Part shown: positions 47,865-59,160 of the stretch, in pieces
Layout of the letters: each line of letters begins with the position of its first letter
Numbering within the stretch: position 1 is the stretch's first letter
From: Zingiber officinale
Taxonomy: Eukaryota > Streptophyta > Magnoliopsida > Zingiberales > Zingiberaceae
Length of the DNA: 64,000 nucleotides
Reading direction: 5' to 3'
Assembly: GCF_018446385.1 (NCBI RefSeq)
Contig: NC_055991.1
Coordinates: 95,463,712-95,527,711, forward strand
Notes under the pieces: model-generated
The model's database searches: none
The model's input: the letters and a program-made list of their open reading frames with translations, nothing else
Told to the model about the DNA's origin: nothing
Program-made: the position numbers and the translations under genes

Positions 47865-49633
47865 TGTTGTTACAGTCTGACCTGGCTGTTGTTTTGATGT
47901 TGACACTGATTTAAGTTTGTATCAGATAGTGTTTAAACTCAGAATGACTACTGATCGAGGTTGATCAGTTGGGAGGGAAAGTCCTGGTGAGTGAAGCCAA
48001 GCAAGGGAAATCCAGATGGGTCAAGACATCTGGTGAAAAGTCCAAGCAGGGAGCTTGGCACGGGAAAAGTCCAAGTATGGTGACTTGGCACGGAATGGTC
48101 AGAGAGGGCTCGGTAGCTCGTTCTCTGGACCGGACGAAGTCGGAGAGGGCTCGGTAGCTCGTTCTCCGGACTAGGTCCGAGAGGGCTCGGTAGCTCGCTC
48201 GGACCGGACGAAGTCGGAGAGGGCTCAGCTCGATCTCCGGATTAAGTCGAGAGAGAGTTAAGTGGACTTTCAATGGCACATTGGATCGGTCAGACCGATC
48301 CAATGACACAAAATCGATGGATCGGTCGGCAGACCGATCCGGAAACTAGTTCCACGGATCGGTCGATGACCGACGATGACACTCAAGAGCACATCGAGTG
48401 AAATCGATCGGCCGCATCGACGAAAACACTCGAGCACATCGAGGTAACTGATCGGTCGAGAGACCGATCGGGAGAAGAGCCAGAAGAAAGAAGAGGTGGA
48501 TCGGTCGTGGACCGATCCACTCAATCTGATCGGTCCGCATCGATCGAGAACACTCAGAGCACATCGAGGTAACTGATCGGCCGTGAGACCGATCGGAGAA
48601 GAGACCGCAAAGAAAGAAAGAGGTGGATCGGTCCGTGGACCGATCCACACTCAACTGATCGGTCACTACGACCGATCGAATGAATCTGCATCGATCGCTT
48701 TTGCCCGATCGGTCCAGCTAATCGTGATCGGTCCGTGACCGATCCACACACTCGATTTATTCGTTGTATCAACGATTCCTTCACCGCTTTTGATATATCT
48801 CATTCATTTATGTGATGTAATCCTCTGTCTGTTAGCTTTTGAGTTTGCAGGTTTAAGTATCATTCCAAGCCTAATTTCAAATTAAGTTCATAAGAGGAAT
48901 GCGACAAATGGTCTTTCTGTTGGTTTCAGTAGCGATGGTGCATTTCAGGCATCAACGGATCTGCTGTGATCTGGTTGCGATTTGCTTGACTCGGGATTGG
49001 TTCGAACTCGGAAGACGCCAGTGTTGACTGTGATATCATTGGTGGGAGTTCAGAGAATCAGAGAAGGAGGAAAAGGGATTGGCTGCAGCGCTGATTTGCG
49101 CAGTTTGGACCAGATTTGTGACAGATCAGGTTTTGAGAAGCGGTAAAAACAGCGAGAGGGGAACAAGAACAGAACACGAAAGAAAGCTTGAAAGAAAAGT
49201 CTGTGCGGTTGTGCGAAGTTCTTGAGCTCTCGGGTGAACTGCGATCTCTATTTTCTGCTACTGATTCTCGCGTGGTTGTAAGCATTTCTATTCTTCTTTG
49301 CCACCGAGTTTCTGTAAGTCTCGTGCCTTAACTTAGATATTTCTTGAAACTTTGTGGGAAGGTTACTCCACCTAGAAGGAGGATCTTTAGCCGGAATTCT
49401 TCCGGGGTGCGATCTACCGAAGATCAAGGAGTCGTCCACCTTACGGACACGCCGAGGAGTAGGGGCAAGTTATCCCCGAACCTCGTAAATCTGTGTATCA
49501 GTGTTTGTGTGTTATTTTTCGTTTTGTTTTAGTTTGCTTATTCCGCTGCGCTAACTAGTTTCTGTGTAGAACTCTCTGCTTAAGTTTTTAAAGAGGCTAT
49601 TCAACCCCCCTCTAGCCATCTAAGATCCCAACA
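47865..49633 (+). repeat. 5' LTR of the Sirevirus-type element
   Basis: 1769 bp with TGTTG...CAACA ends. Modules in order: ttggcacgggaaaagtccaa units, gagagggctcggtagctcgttc units (48100-48250), palindrome cluster (48277-48752), then a unique part ending in caacccccctctagccatct. The first two modules are the same, in element orientation, as those in the LTRs of the gag-only element at 10170-17459. Confidence 0.92.
48277..48752. repeat. palindrome array GATCGGTC/GACCGATC (5' LTR)
   Basis: At least ten inverted pairs of GGATCGGT or TGATCGGTC with GACCGATC, each pair 0-10 bases apart, so each can form a small hairpin. The corresponding array of the 3' LTR is at 57972-58465. Equivalent arrays occur at 10787-11065, 12815-12955, 16207-16485, 55198-55445, 59745-59990 and 61500-61685. 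Confidence 0.9.
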
Positions 49634-49635
49634 AG

Positions 49636-49647
49636 TGGTATCAGAGC
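49636..49647 (+). promoter_or_regulatory. primer-binding site
   Basis: TGGTATCAGAGC, two bases after the 5' LTR, complementary to the 3' end of initiator methionine tRNA. Confidence 0.95.
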
Positions 49648-49692
49648 AAGGGGCTCTTTGATTCGGATTAACACCCAAAAGAGCAAACAAGG

Positions 49693-51324
49693 ATGGCTAT
49701 GAAGGAAGGCTTCAGCACAAATCGACCACCCTACTTCGAAGGAGCAGATTTTCAATATTGGAAGGGCCGCATGGAGTATTACCTCAAGACCGACATTGCC
49801 ATGTGGTTTTCCGTCAAGGAGGGTTTTACACCACCAAAAGATGAAGAAGGTAAGGAACTTGATTCGTCTAGGTGGTCTACCGAACAACTACGCAAAGCAC
49901 AAGCCGATGCCAAGGCTATGGTCACCTTGCAATGTGGAATCGCCAAGGACCAACTCGTCAAGGTAGGTCCGTTCTCGAGTGCAAGAGACCTATGGAACAA
50001 ACTCATCGAGCTCCAAGAGGGAACTCGAGATTCTCGGATTGCCAAGAGGGACCTATTCTTGAATCAACTCCAAAATCTAACTATGAAGGACAATGAAACG
50101 GTAAGTGAGCTTCACGGGAGATTCAAGGAGATCATCAACGGTCTACACTCGGTGGACGAACGAGTGGAGAATCGCGATCTCGTAAGGTATGCTCTAAAAG
50201 CTTTTCCTAGGAATGCCTTGTGGTCATCTATGGTAGATGCCTACAAGGTATCCAAGGATCTTTCCATTGTTAAATTAGATGAATTTTTCTGTGAGATGGA
50301 ACTTCATGAGCTTGCTAACAAAGGTCAAAAAGAGAAGGGTATTGCTTTGTTTGCAGGACCAAAGAGCAAGGATGGAAGAAGGAAGAAGGAAAAGAAGAAA
50401 GAAAAGGAGATTTCCTCATCCACCTCTTCCTCAGAATCCGATGATGAAAGTGGATCATCATCAAGTGAGATGGCGAATTTCGTAAGAAGAATCATGAGAA
50501 GGAGCAGGAGATACAAAGGAAAAGGTAAACCTAGTGAACAAAATATTGACAAAACTAATGTTACGTGTTATGAGTGCAGCAAAAAGGGGCACTATCGAAG
50601 TGAGTGTCCAAAACTTAAGAAGAAGGAGGAACGAGCCAAAAAGAAGGAGGAAAGAGCCAAGAAGAAGAAGGCTCTCAAGGCCACTTGGGATGAGTCCTCA
50701 TCAAGCTCATCGGAGGAAGAAGAGAAGATGGAAAAGAGCACATGACAATTAGCACTTATGGCAAGGGAAGTTTCGGACTCCGGAAGTGAGGAAGATTCGA
50801 GCGACGCCTCAACCGCGGCTTCATCATCGTCGGATGATGAAGAGGTAACCTCTTCTCATATAGAAAAGTGTTATAAGACTATCACTCATTTATCTACATT
50901 GCTTAAAAAGTCAAAAACAGAAAATAAATTGTTAAAAGAAGAAGTAAAAACCTTAAGGACCCTTAGGGAAGATGAGGTCGATGACCTACATCTAGAAGTC
51001 CTTGAGGATGAGAACAAGGCGTTAAAGGGTGAGGTTGAGAAACTCAAGAAAATGCTTGAGAAATTCTCAACTAGCTCTAAGACTCTAGACATTATTCTAA
51101 ATGCCCAAAGGGCAGTCTACAACAAGGCTGGGCTAGGGTATCAACCCAAGGAGTCGAGTTTCATTTCTCTAATGTCTAGAACTCAACATAGTAGATCACA
51201 TGTTTCTAGGGCTCATGGAACTAGGAAAGGTATGACCAAGGCATGGGTTCCTAGGTCTTTCGTTGTAGAAGCATTAGGTCCCAAGATTTGGGTACCTAAA
51301 ACCTCTATCTTCCGTGTCTTGTAG
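49693..51324 (+). pseudogene. copia gag (with one internal stop)
   Basis: The ATG at 49693 begins a single frame to the TAG at 51322-51324, broken by a TGA at 50743-50745. The N-terminal part has FEGADFQYWKGRMEYYL; the capsid-like UBN2 region includes LWNKLIELQEGT, NETVSELHGRFKEIINGL and ALKAFPRNALWSSMVDAY. Basic and serine-rich linkers follow, then one CCHC zinc knuckle CYECSKKGHYRSEC (about residues 294-307), an acidic segment and a coiled coil (about 395-450). The C-terminal motif AWVPRS matches the end of gag in the gag-only elements. Since pol continues in the same frame, the TAG at 51322 may be the element's normal gag-pol boundary; the TGA at 50743 looks like damage. Confidence 0.88.
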
Positions 51325-54300
51325 GCATTGGTCGAGGGGGAGCATCTATCAACTTGGTTTGTTGATAGTGGATGCTCCAAGCACATGACCGGGGACAGAT
51401 CACTGTTTTCTACCATTCAAAACAAAAATAGAGGTAATGTGTCATTTGGTAACAATGGTAGCCTTAAGGTTGTAGGAGTTGGAGACATTCATATATCTGA
51501 ATGTCTCCATATCAAGAATGTCCTTCTAGTCAAGGGGATGACTTTTAATCTCCTAAGTGTCAGTCAATTGTGTGATACGGGTTACACAATTGAATTTCAT
51601 TCAAGTCAATGTTTGGTTAAACACATTGACACACTTGACACGGTACTAGTAGGCACAAGGGTTGATAATATTTATCAAGTATCGTTTAAAAGTGCTACTA
51701 ATGCTTTGATTAAGTGTTTCATGTCGAAAGAAGAAGAGTCTTGGCTATGGCATAGAAGGTTGGCACATGTAAACATGAAGAACATCCGGAAGTTGGCCAA
51801 CCAAGGATTAGTGCGAGACTTACCCAGCATCAAGTACCACAAGACCAAACTATGTGATGCATGTCAAAAGGGTAAGCAAACAAAAGGTGTTCATAAAGGT
51901 AAAAGCACTGTAAGTACATCTACTGCTTTAGATTTATTGCACATGGACCTATTTGATTGCAGTAGTGTAATATCATTGAATGGAAGTAGATATTGCTTGG
52001 TAATCGTTGATGATTTTACTAGATACACATGGACTTTCTTTTTGAAACATAAGGACCAAACTATAGATATTTTTATTTCCTTTTGTAGAAGAACTGAAAA
52101 TGAAAAATCTACAACAATTAAAACCATTAGAAGTGATCATGGTGGGGAATTTCAAAATCATAGGTTTCTAGAGTTTTGTCAAGAAAAGGGATATAGGCAT
52201 GAGTTCTCTACTCCAAGGACCCCACAACAAAATGGGGTTGTGGAGAGAAAGAACCGAGTCCTACAAGAGGCTGCACGAAGCATGCTCAATGAGTACTCAC
52301 TACCGAGCTACTTATGGGTGAAGCTGTGAATACTCTTGCTATGTGCAAAATCGTTTAATACATAGGTTTTTAGGAAAGACTCCCCATGAACTTTGGTTTG
52401 GGAAACCGCCTACAATTAAACATCTTAGGGTGTTTGGTTGTAAGGTGTTTATCTTGAACACCAAGGATCATCTTGGGAAGTTCACGGCTAAGGCTGATCA
52501 AGGGATACTGGTCGGGTACTCTCTTACCAGCAAAGCCTATCGAGTCTACAACAATAGGACTAAATTGATTGAAGAGTCCTCTGATGTAGCTTTTGAAGAG
52601 ATCCCTAACTTAAATGATCAACCAAGGGATATAGGAGAAATTCAATTTGAACTTAGAAATCTAAGTTTGAATGATCAAAATGAAGAACGAGTCGAAGTTG
52701 ACTCTGATGTTGATGAGCAAAGGCAACAAAGAACTCAATCTGATCCTTTGCTTGATATTGAGTCCTTGCCTGTGCCGAGTGAGACCACTCATGAGGCACC
52801 GCCAACACCAAGGCAGTCTAGGTTAGCCACTAGTCATCCCCAAGATCAAATTGTGGGAGACATCCAACAAGGGGTTAGGACTAGGTCATTCTTTAGAAAT
52901 GAATCTAATGAAGTCGCATTGATTTCAGAGATTGAACCAAAAATAGTTGATGAGGCATTGCACGATCCTGATTGGATCTTAGCTATGCAAGATGAGTTAG
53001 GTCAATTTGAAAGGAGCCAAGTGTGGGACTTAGTTCCTAGACCTAAGAAGACCACCATTATTGGAACTAAATGAGTCTTCAAAAATAAGTTAAATCAAAA
53101 GGGAGAAGTTGTAAGAAACAAGGCAAGACTTGTAGCCAAGGGCTATAGTCAAGTCGAAGGTCTCGATTATGATGAGACTTATGCTCCCGTGGCCCGATTA
53201 GAGTCCATTCGTTTGATGCTAGCTTTTGCTGCACATAGAGGTTTCAAACTCTATCAAATGGATGTTAAATCTGCCTTCTTAAATGGTTTTATTAAAGAAG
53301 AAGTCTATGTTGAACAACCACCGGGGTTTGTGAATACCGAAGCTCCAAACCACGTGTACAAGCTCAAGAAAGCACTTTATGGGCTTAAACAAGCACCACG
53401 AGCTTGGTACGAAAGGTTGTCAACTTACCTATTAGAAAAGGGATTTGTAAGAGGCCAAATAGACCCAACACTATTTCTACGTAGAGATGGTGAAAACATA
53501 TTTGTAGCCCAAGTGTATGTCGATGACATAATTTGTGGCTCAAATAACAAGGGCTATTTGAATGAATTTATTTCTCACATGGAAAGTGAGTTTGAGATGA
53601 GTCTAGTAGGAGAGTTGACATTCTTCCTCGGACTTGAAATCAAACAAACTCGAGATGGAATTTATGTCCATCAGACAAAATACACTCAAGAGATGCTTAG
53701 AAAATTCAATATGAGTGACTCTAAGGAAGTGTCCACTCCAATGGCGACAAACACTCGCCTTGACAATGATGAGAGTGGAAAACCAATTGATCTAACGCAA
53801 TATAGAAGCATGATTGGTAGTCTTCTATATCTCACAGCTAGTCGACCGGACATACTCTTTGTTGTGGGCATGTGCGCTAGGTATCAAGTCTGTGCCAAGG
53901 AATCTCACTTAATTGCAGTTAAGAGAATTCTGAGATATCTCAAAGGCACAATGAGAGTAGGACTGTGGTACCCTTGTACGGAGTCTTTTGATTTGATAGG
54001 CTATACCGATTCCGATTATGCTGGATGCAAATTGGATCGGAAAAGTACTAGTGGGGGTTGCCAATTTTTAGGTTCATCTTTAGTTAGTTGGTCAAGTCGG
54101 AAGCAACATTGTGTTGCTCTCTCCACGACCGAGACCGAATATATTGCCATGGGAGAGAGTGTATCACAGTTGTTGTGGATGATACACACCCTAGAGGATT
54201 ATGGACTTTATTATAAGGGTGTACAAGTGCTATGTGACAACATTAGCACGATCAACTTAACTAAAAATCCAGTCCATCATTCGAGGACCAAACACATTGA

Positions 54301-54460
54301 AGTGCGTCATCACTTCATAAGAGATCACGTAGCTAGGGGAGACATTGCACTCACATATGTTGAGTCAAAGTCAAATATAGCTGATATTTTCACCAAACCC
54401 CTTCCGGAGAATGAATTTAGTCATTTAAGGAGGGAGTTGGGAATGTGTTTGGCTCCTTAG
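51325..54460 (+). pseudogene. copia pol: protease, integrase, reverse transcriptase, RNase H
   Basis: Protease active site VDSGCSKHMTG is followed by the GAG-pre-integrase zinc site (WHRRLAHVNMKN ... CDACQKGKQ). The integrase core has Asp in HMDLFD, Asp in RSDHGGEF and Glu in NGVVERKNR. Reverse transcriptase shows DVKSAFLNG and the YVDD catalytic motif (about 53517-53530). RNase H shows [26 protein letters not shown] and the final [12 protein letters not shown] and IADIFTKPL. The domain order defines Ty1/copia. Breaks: frame changes around 52320-52345 at the end of integrase, and a TGA at 53072-53074 in the conserved start of reverse transcriptase. The rest is intact to the TAG at 54458, so the element died recently. 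Confidence 0.93.
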
Positions 54461-55610
54461 GTCCTTAGGATTTCATCATGATCAATAAGGACTATTAAAA
54501 TGACAAGAGTAATTGGGACAATAATTTGGGCAACTTGGGAACATCTCACACAAACTATAAGGTTTAACAAAATATTTTTGTTTGCTAGAAATGGGGTGAG
54601 ATGCTAGGATCAATCAAATTATTCAAAATGTATCATGCATCCCTTGAATAATTAGGTTGAAGAGACATAAATTGAGTATGGGGAAGGCCATTACATAATT
54701 CATGTGTATTTGGCTCCTAGATCTTACTCATATATTCCAATCAAGGAATCTTGGTTGGACTTTTGCCTAGAAATTATCTATTTATGGTTGGTGGTTGATG
54801 TGTTGATTGATATGGTTGTTTGATTCATTTCATGACTTTGATTGTCAATACGATAGGTTGTTAAAGGAAATAATATTAACTTGGATATATTTTGACAAAC
54901 TTGAAACTGATCATAGCAATTTTAAGTCTTAATTAATACCTTGTTTCACTATATGGTTTTATAAGGTTTTCTGAGATTGGAATTCTACGATTCCAAATGT
55001 CTGAGTTTTTGGATTTAAAGTCTGAAACTTTCGGGCTCTACACAAGCTAAGACCATAAGAGCTCATATTTTTTTAATATACTTGTGGGTGTTGATTCTAG
55101 GTTATGAATTTGGGAGATTCTGAATTCTTGAATTCTGAAATTTTCAAAATTCCCGATAGATAACGGCTCATATTTTCAGTTACTGGAAATTATATCAGAC
55201 ACTGATCGGTCCAGGGACCGATCAGGATGATGCCTGATCGGTCTCCACGACCGATCAAGAGATTTGACGATACCTGATCGGTCTCCACGACCGATCAGGA
55301 CAGGAAATTCTCTGTTCACGAACTGATCGGTCCAAGGACCGATCAGGAAGATCCCTGATCGGTCTCCACGACCGATCAGGATGATCACTGACCGATCAGG
55401 ATGTTTCCTGATCGGTCAGGATTTCTCTGTTCGGACAGCCGTCCGATCAGATCACACTGTGCACTATCCCCTCATTAACACCTCCCGACCCACTCTCTTC
55501 CCGATCTTCTTCCTTCTCAAAACCCTAGCCGACCGACTCATAACCTAGCCGACGCCCCTCTTTTCCTCCCGTCTTCTCGACCCATCATCTTCTAAAAGCC
55601 GAAGGTCACA
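54461..55610 (+). other. spacer between pol and the extra gene
   Basis: About 0.7 kb of AT-rich non-coding sequence is followed by a palindrome array (55198-55445), then a pyrimidine-rich stretch with aaaccctagccgacc (55520-55535) that reads like a plant gene leader. The array here is not in an LTR. No TATA box was seen. Confidence 0.6.
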
Positions 55611-56996
55611 ATGGCGCCCAGGTAACTCTTCTTCCTCCCGAGATTTGTTCATTCTTAGCATTTTAGCTTCTTTTCACATTTTCTCTATGTGTGTTGTCTC
55701 GGTTCTCTCTGTGTGGCTCCCGTGGACTCCCATTTGCCCCGACCGTGTCCAAATCTTTATCTATTTAGGAAGAAAGCAGCCGGTGAGGGTTCTTCTAAGT
55801 CCCCAGCTGAGAAAACCAAGTCTCCTGCTCCCTCTCGACCCCAACCAGCTGGTTCTAGTAGATTCCCAAACCGCCATTTTGAGCAAGCATTTCAACAGAG
55901 GACATTCAAGCTGCTTCCATGTCGATCTGTGGATCGCAAGTATATGGATGAATTTTGTCCTTCTGTGTCCGAAACCCTAGCCTATTTTAAACTTGACTCA
56001 GTAGTCTACTTAGAAAGGGACATCAACCTTGACCTAGTTTCTGAGTTCTATAACAATCTTCATCAGAACGGTGATGATGTTTATAAAACCCGAGTCGCTA
56101 AAAGACCTATCGATTTCTCCATCAGAGAATTTTTTGGGTATCTAGGCTGCCGGATGTGTTCGGGGGATCTTTTTTCCATTTATCCTGATTTACCAAAATC
56201 ATTACGTCCTCCACTTGATGTCTCACCTGACTCCATCTATGAGTACTTCTTCGGTCATCCTAGACCAGATGACCTGGATGAGTTGGATGTTGACTTTCCC
56301 ACTTTTGCTGCCCTACGACTATCTGCCCCTGACTATATTCTTTTTAAGATAGTCACAAACTGTATTCTTCCGATCACATCCAAACCTCTTGCTGAGATCC
56401 GACCCTATCATTGTTTGATGCTTTATGGGTTACGTCGGCGTCTCGACTTTGACATTATGTCCAGCATCTACTCTTCGATCATCTCATATTCTCGGCCCAG
56501 CGGCTCCACTGTTTATATGCCTTATGGGCATATAATTACTGATTGGCTCGAGACCCTTCAGGTTGATGTCTCTAAGGGTAGAATAGTCAAAATGGTCAGG
56601 CAGGATTGCCGACTTGGGAAACGGGCATTTTCCAAGTCTGGCATCATTGGACAAAATGGGGGTGTTCAGTGGAAGGATGGGAGAGTTTTGGGTGAGTTAC
56701 CACGGGGACCTCCACGACAGGTTGCTACTCGGCATGATGAGATGATATCTGCTGAGCTGGATGGCCTGCGTATTCGGATAGACCAGCGCTATGATGACCT
56801 GCGCGGGCATATTGACCAGCGTTTCGATGATATGCACAGTCAACAGGTGGTGACACAGCAGTTGCTACTCGGATGGATGGCACGCTACCCGCCTCCGCAG
56901 TCTTACCCGGGCTATCCATCCTCCAGCGTGCCGCCTCAGGATTTCACCCCTCCTGCCGATGATGGTGATCTTCCTCAGTGTGAGGATGTTGATTGA
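55611..56996 (+). CDS. extra gene after pol, function unknown (copy 2), two exons
   Basis: A first exon of 11 nt (55611-55621, M-A-P and two bases of Arg), a GT-AG intron of 147 bp (55622-55768) and a second exon 55769-56996 give 412 residues. The start is Lys/Ser/Pro-rich and disordered (residues 4-35). A globular core follows (about 40-300; FEQAFQQRTFKLLPCRSVDR, LVSEFYNNLHQN, LFKIVTNCILPIT, LMLYGLRRRLDFDIM), then a short heptad-like repeat (RIDQRYDDLRGHIDQRFDDM) and a Pro/Gln/Tyr-rich tail. It occupies the env-like position of Sireviruses, but I see no signal peptide or membrane segment, so an envelope role is not supported. It resembles proteins annotated as putative plant transposon protein. 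The open frame survived while pol decayed. The 287-residue gene at 1073 is a relative with the same mini-exon design. Confidence 0.7.
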
Positions 56997-57244
56997 TACA
57001 GTTTGTTTGTTGACTGTCTGTATTTTGGATGTTATTTGTTAGTCTTTATGACTGACCTGGATGTTTGCACTTCTGATGCTACTCATGTATTTATGGTACT
57101 CAGTTTTATATTTGCTTGCTCTTTATTATATTTCATTTTCTATCCGTTATTAATATGTTGTTCACTTGCATGTCTTGCTTGTCTTTTATTTCCTTATTAC
57201 TGTCTTATAATACACTTAGAGGGAATTCTAAGTGCTTTAAGAAC

Positions 57245-57479
57245 CAGACAGTAAGGGTTAAGGGGGAGTTATTTAAGTTATCTTACCTTATTCGCACCTT
57301 TTCGGTGTTTGACAAAGGGGGAGAATATAACTAAGTTTAGATGAATGCAAATTTGAAGACCCTCACATAGTGTTGTATCCGTCTTAGGGGGAGGATCTTG
57401 ATTCCCCTAAAATTATGAAAATTTGAACAATTCTGATCTAAACTTAAATCGTGTTGTCAAACAACAAAAAGGGGGAGAT
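57245..57479 (+). promoter_or_regulatory. multiple polypurine tracts
   Basis: Four tracts with AGGGGGAG cores, near 57260 (taagggggagtt), 57316 (aaagggggagaa), 57387 (ttagggggagga) and 57467 (aaaaagggggagat); the last abuts the 3' LTR and should prime plus-strand synthesis. Repeated tracts of this kind are a documented trait of Sireviruses. The zone 56997-57245 is AT-rich with no gene. Confidence 0.85.
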
Positions 57480-59160
57480 TGTTGATACAGTCTGACCTGG
57501 CTGTTGTTTTGATGTTGACACTGATTTAAGTTTGTATCAGATAGTGTTTAAACTCAGAATGACTACTGATCGAGGTTGATCAGTTGGGAGGGAAAGTCCA
57601 GGTGAGTGAAGCCAGGCAAGGGAAATCCAGATGGGTCAAGACATCTGGTGAAAAGTCCAAGCAGGGAGCTTGGCACGGGAAAAGTCCAAGTATGGTAACT
57701 TGGCACGGAATGGTCAGAGAGGGCTCGGTAGCTCGTTCTCTGGACCGGACGAAGTCGGAGAGGGCTCGTAGCTCGTTCTCCTGACTCAGGCCGAGAGGGC
57801 TTGGTAGCTCGTTCTCCGGACCGGACGAAGCCGAGAGGGCTCGATAGCTCGTTCTCCGGACTAGGCCGAGAGGGCTCGGTACTCGTTCTCCGGACCGGAC
57901 GAAGTCGGAGAGGGCTCGTAGCTCGATCTCGATTAAGTTAGAGAGAGAGTTAAGTGGACTTTCAATGGCACATTGGATCGGTCAGACCGATCCAATGACA
58001 CTCAAGTGATGGATCGGTCGGCAGACCGATCCGGAAACAGTTCCCGGATCGGTCCGATGACCGATCGATGACACCGAGCACATCGAGTGAAATCTGATCG
58101 GCCCGCATCGACGAAAACACCCGAGCACACGAGGTAATCTGACCGGTCCGTGAGACCGATCGTGAGAAGAGCATGCAGAAGAAGAAGAGGTGGATCGGTC
58201 GTGGACCGATCCACTCAATCTGATCGGTCCGCAGATCGATCAGAACACTCAGGAGCACACTGAGTGCAATCTGATCGGTCAGGGAGACCGATCAGGAGAA
58301 GAGACTGCAAAGAAAGAAAAGAGGTGGATCGGTCTGTGGACCGATCCACACTCAATCTGATCGGTCACTACGACCGATCAGAATGGTCTCAGACCGATCA
58401 GGCTTTTGCCTGATCGGTCCAAGGCACTGTGATCGGTCTGGTGACCGATCCACACACTCTGATTTATTCGTTGTATCAACGATTCCTTCACTGCTTTTGA
58501 TATATCTCATTCATTTATGTGATGTAATCCTCTGTGCTTTTAGATTTGCAGGTTAACAGGTATCATTCCAAGCCTAATTTCAAATTAAGTTCATAAGAGG
58601 AATGCGACAAATGGTCTTTCTGTTGGTTTCAGCGGCGCATGGTGCATTTCAGGCATCAACGGATACTGCTGTGATCTGGCTGCGATTTGCTTGACTCCTG
58701 GGGATTGGTTCGAACTCAGAAGACGCCAGTGTTGACTGTGATATCATTGGTGGGAGTTCAGAGAATCAGAGAAGGAGGAAAAGGGATTGGCTGCAGCGCT
58801 GATTTGCGCAGTTTGGACTAGATTTGCAGCGCTGATTTGCGCAGTTTGGACCAGATTTGTGACAGCAGAGATCAGGTTTTGAGAAGCAGTAAAAACAGCG
58901 AGAGGGGAACAAGAACAGAACACGAAAGAAAGCTTGAAAGAAAAGTCTGTGCGGTTGTGCGAAGTTCTTGAGCTCTCGGGTGAACTGCGATCTCTGTTTT
59001 CTGCTACTGATTCTCGCGTGGTTGTAAGCATTTCTATTCTTCTTTGCCACCGAGTTTTTGTAAGTCTCGTGCCTTAACTTAGATATTTCTTGAGACTTTG
59101 TGGGAAGGTTACTCCACCTAGAAGGAGGATCTTTAGCCGGAATTCTTCCGGGGTGCGATC
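57480..59160 (+). repeat. 3' LTR of the Sirevirus-type element (truncated by insertion)
   Basis: Matches the 5' LTR from TGTTGATACAG to gggtgcgatc; the last roughly 220 bp are missing because another element starts at 59161. It differs from the 5' copy by many 1-3 base gaps within the palindrome array (57972-58465) and by a 37-bp duplication with gcagcgctgatttgcgcagt (58790-58845). Confidence 0.92.

Larger units (their letters stand above)
47865..59160 (+). mobile_element. Sirevirus-type Ty1/copia element, 3' LTR cut by a nested insertion
   Basis: Order on the plus strand: 5' LTR (47865-49633), PBS TGGTATCAGAGC, gag (49693), pol in copia order (protease, integrase, reverse transcriptase, RNase H), a 1.1-kb spacer, a spliced extra gene, several purine tracts and the 3' LTR from 57480. 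The multiple AGGGGGAG tracts, palindrome-rich LTRs, and the extra gene after pol are marks of the Sirevirus (Maximus/SIRE) lineage. The 3' LTR stops at CGATC (59160), where a gag-only element begins. The 5' flanking pentamer is CTAAC. Stops and frameshifts in gag-pol show that it is no longer autonomous. Confidence 0.92.

Noticed and set aside
49636-49647. Possible tRNA fragment (TGGTATCAGAGC)
   Set aside because: It is the retroelement primer-binding site next to an LTR; no tRNA cloverleaf is present.
55611-56996. Envelope protein, because of the env-like position after pol
   Set aside because: No signal peptide, membrane span or glycosylation pattern is seen; the relative at 1073 also lacks them.
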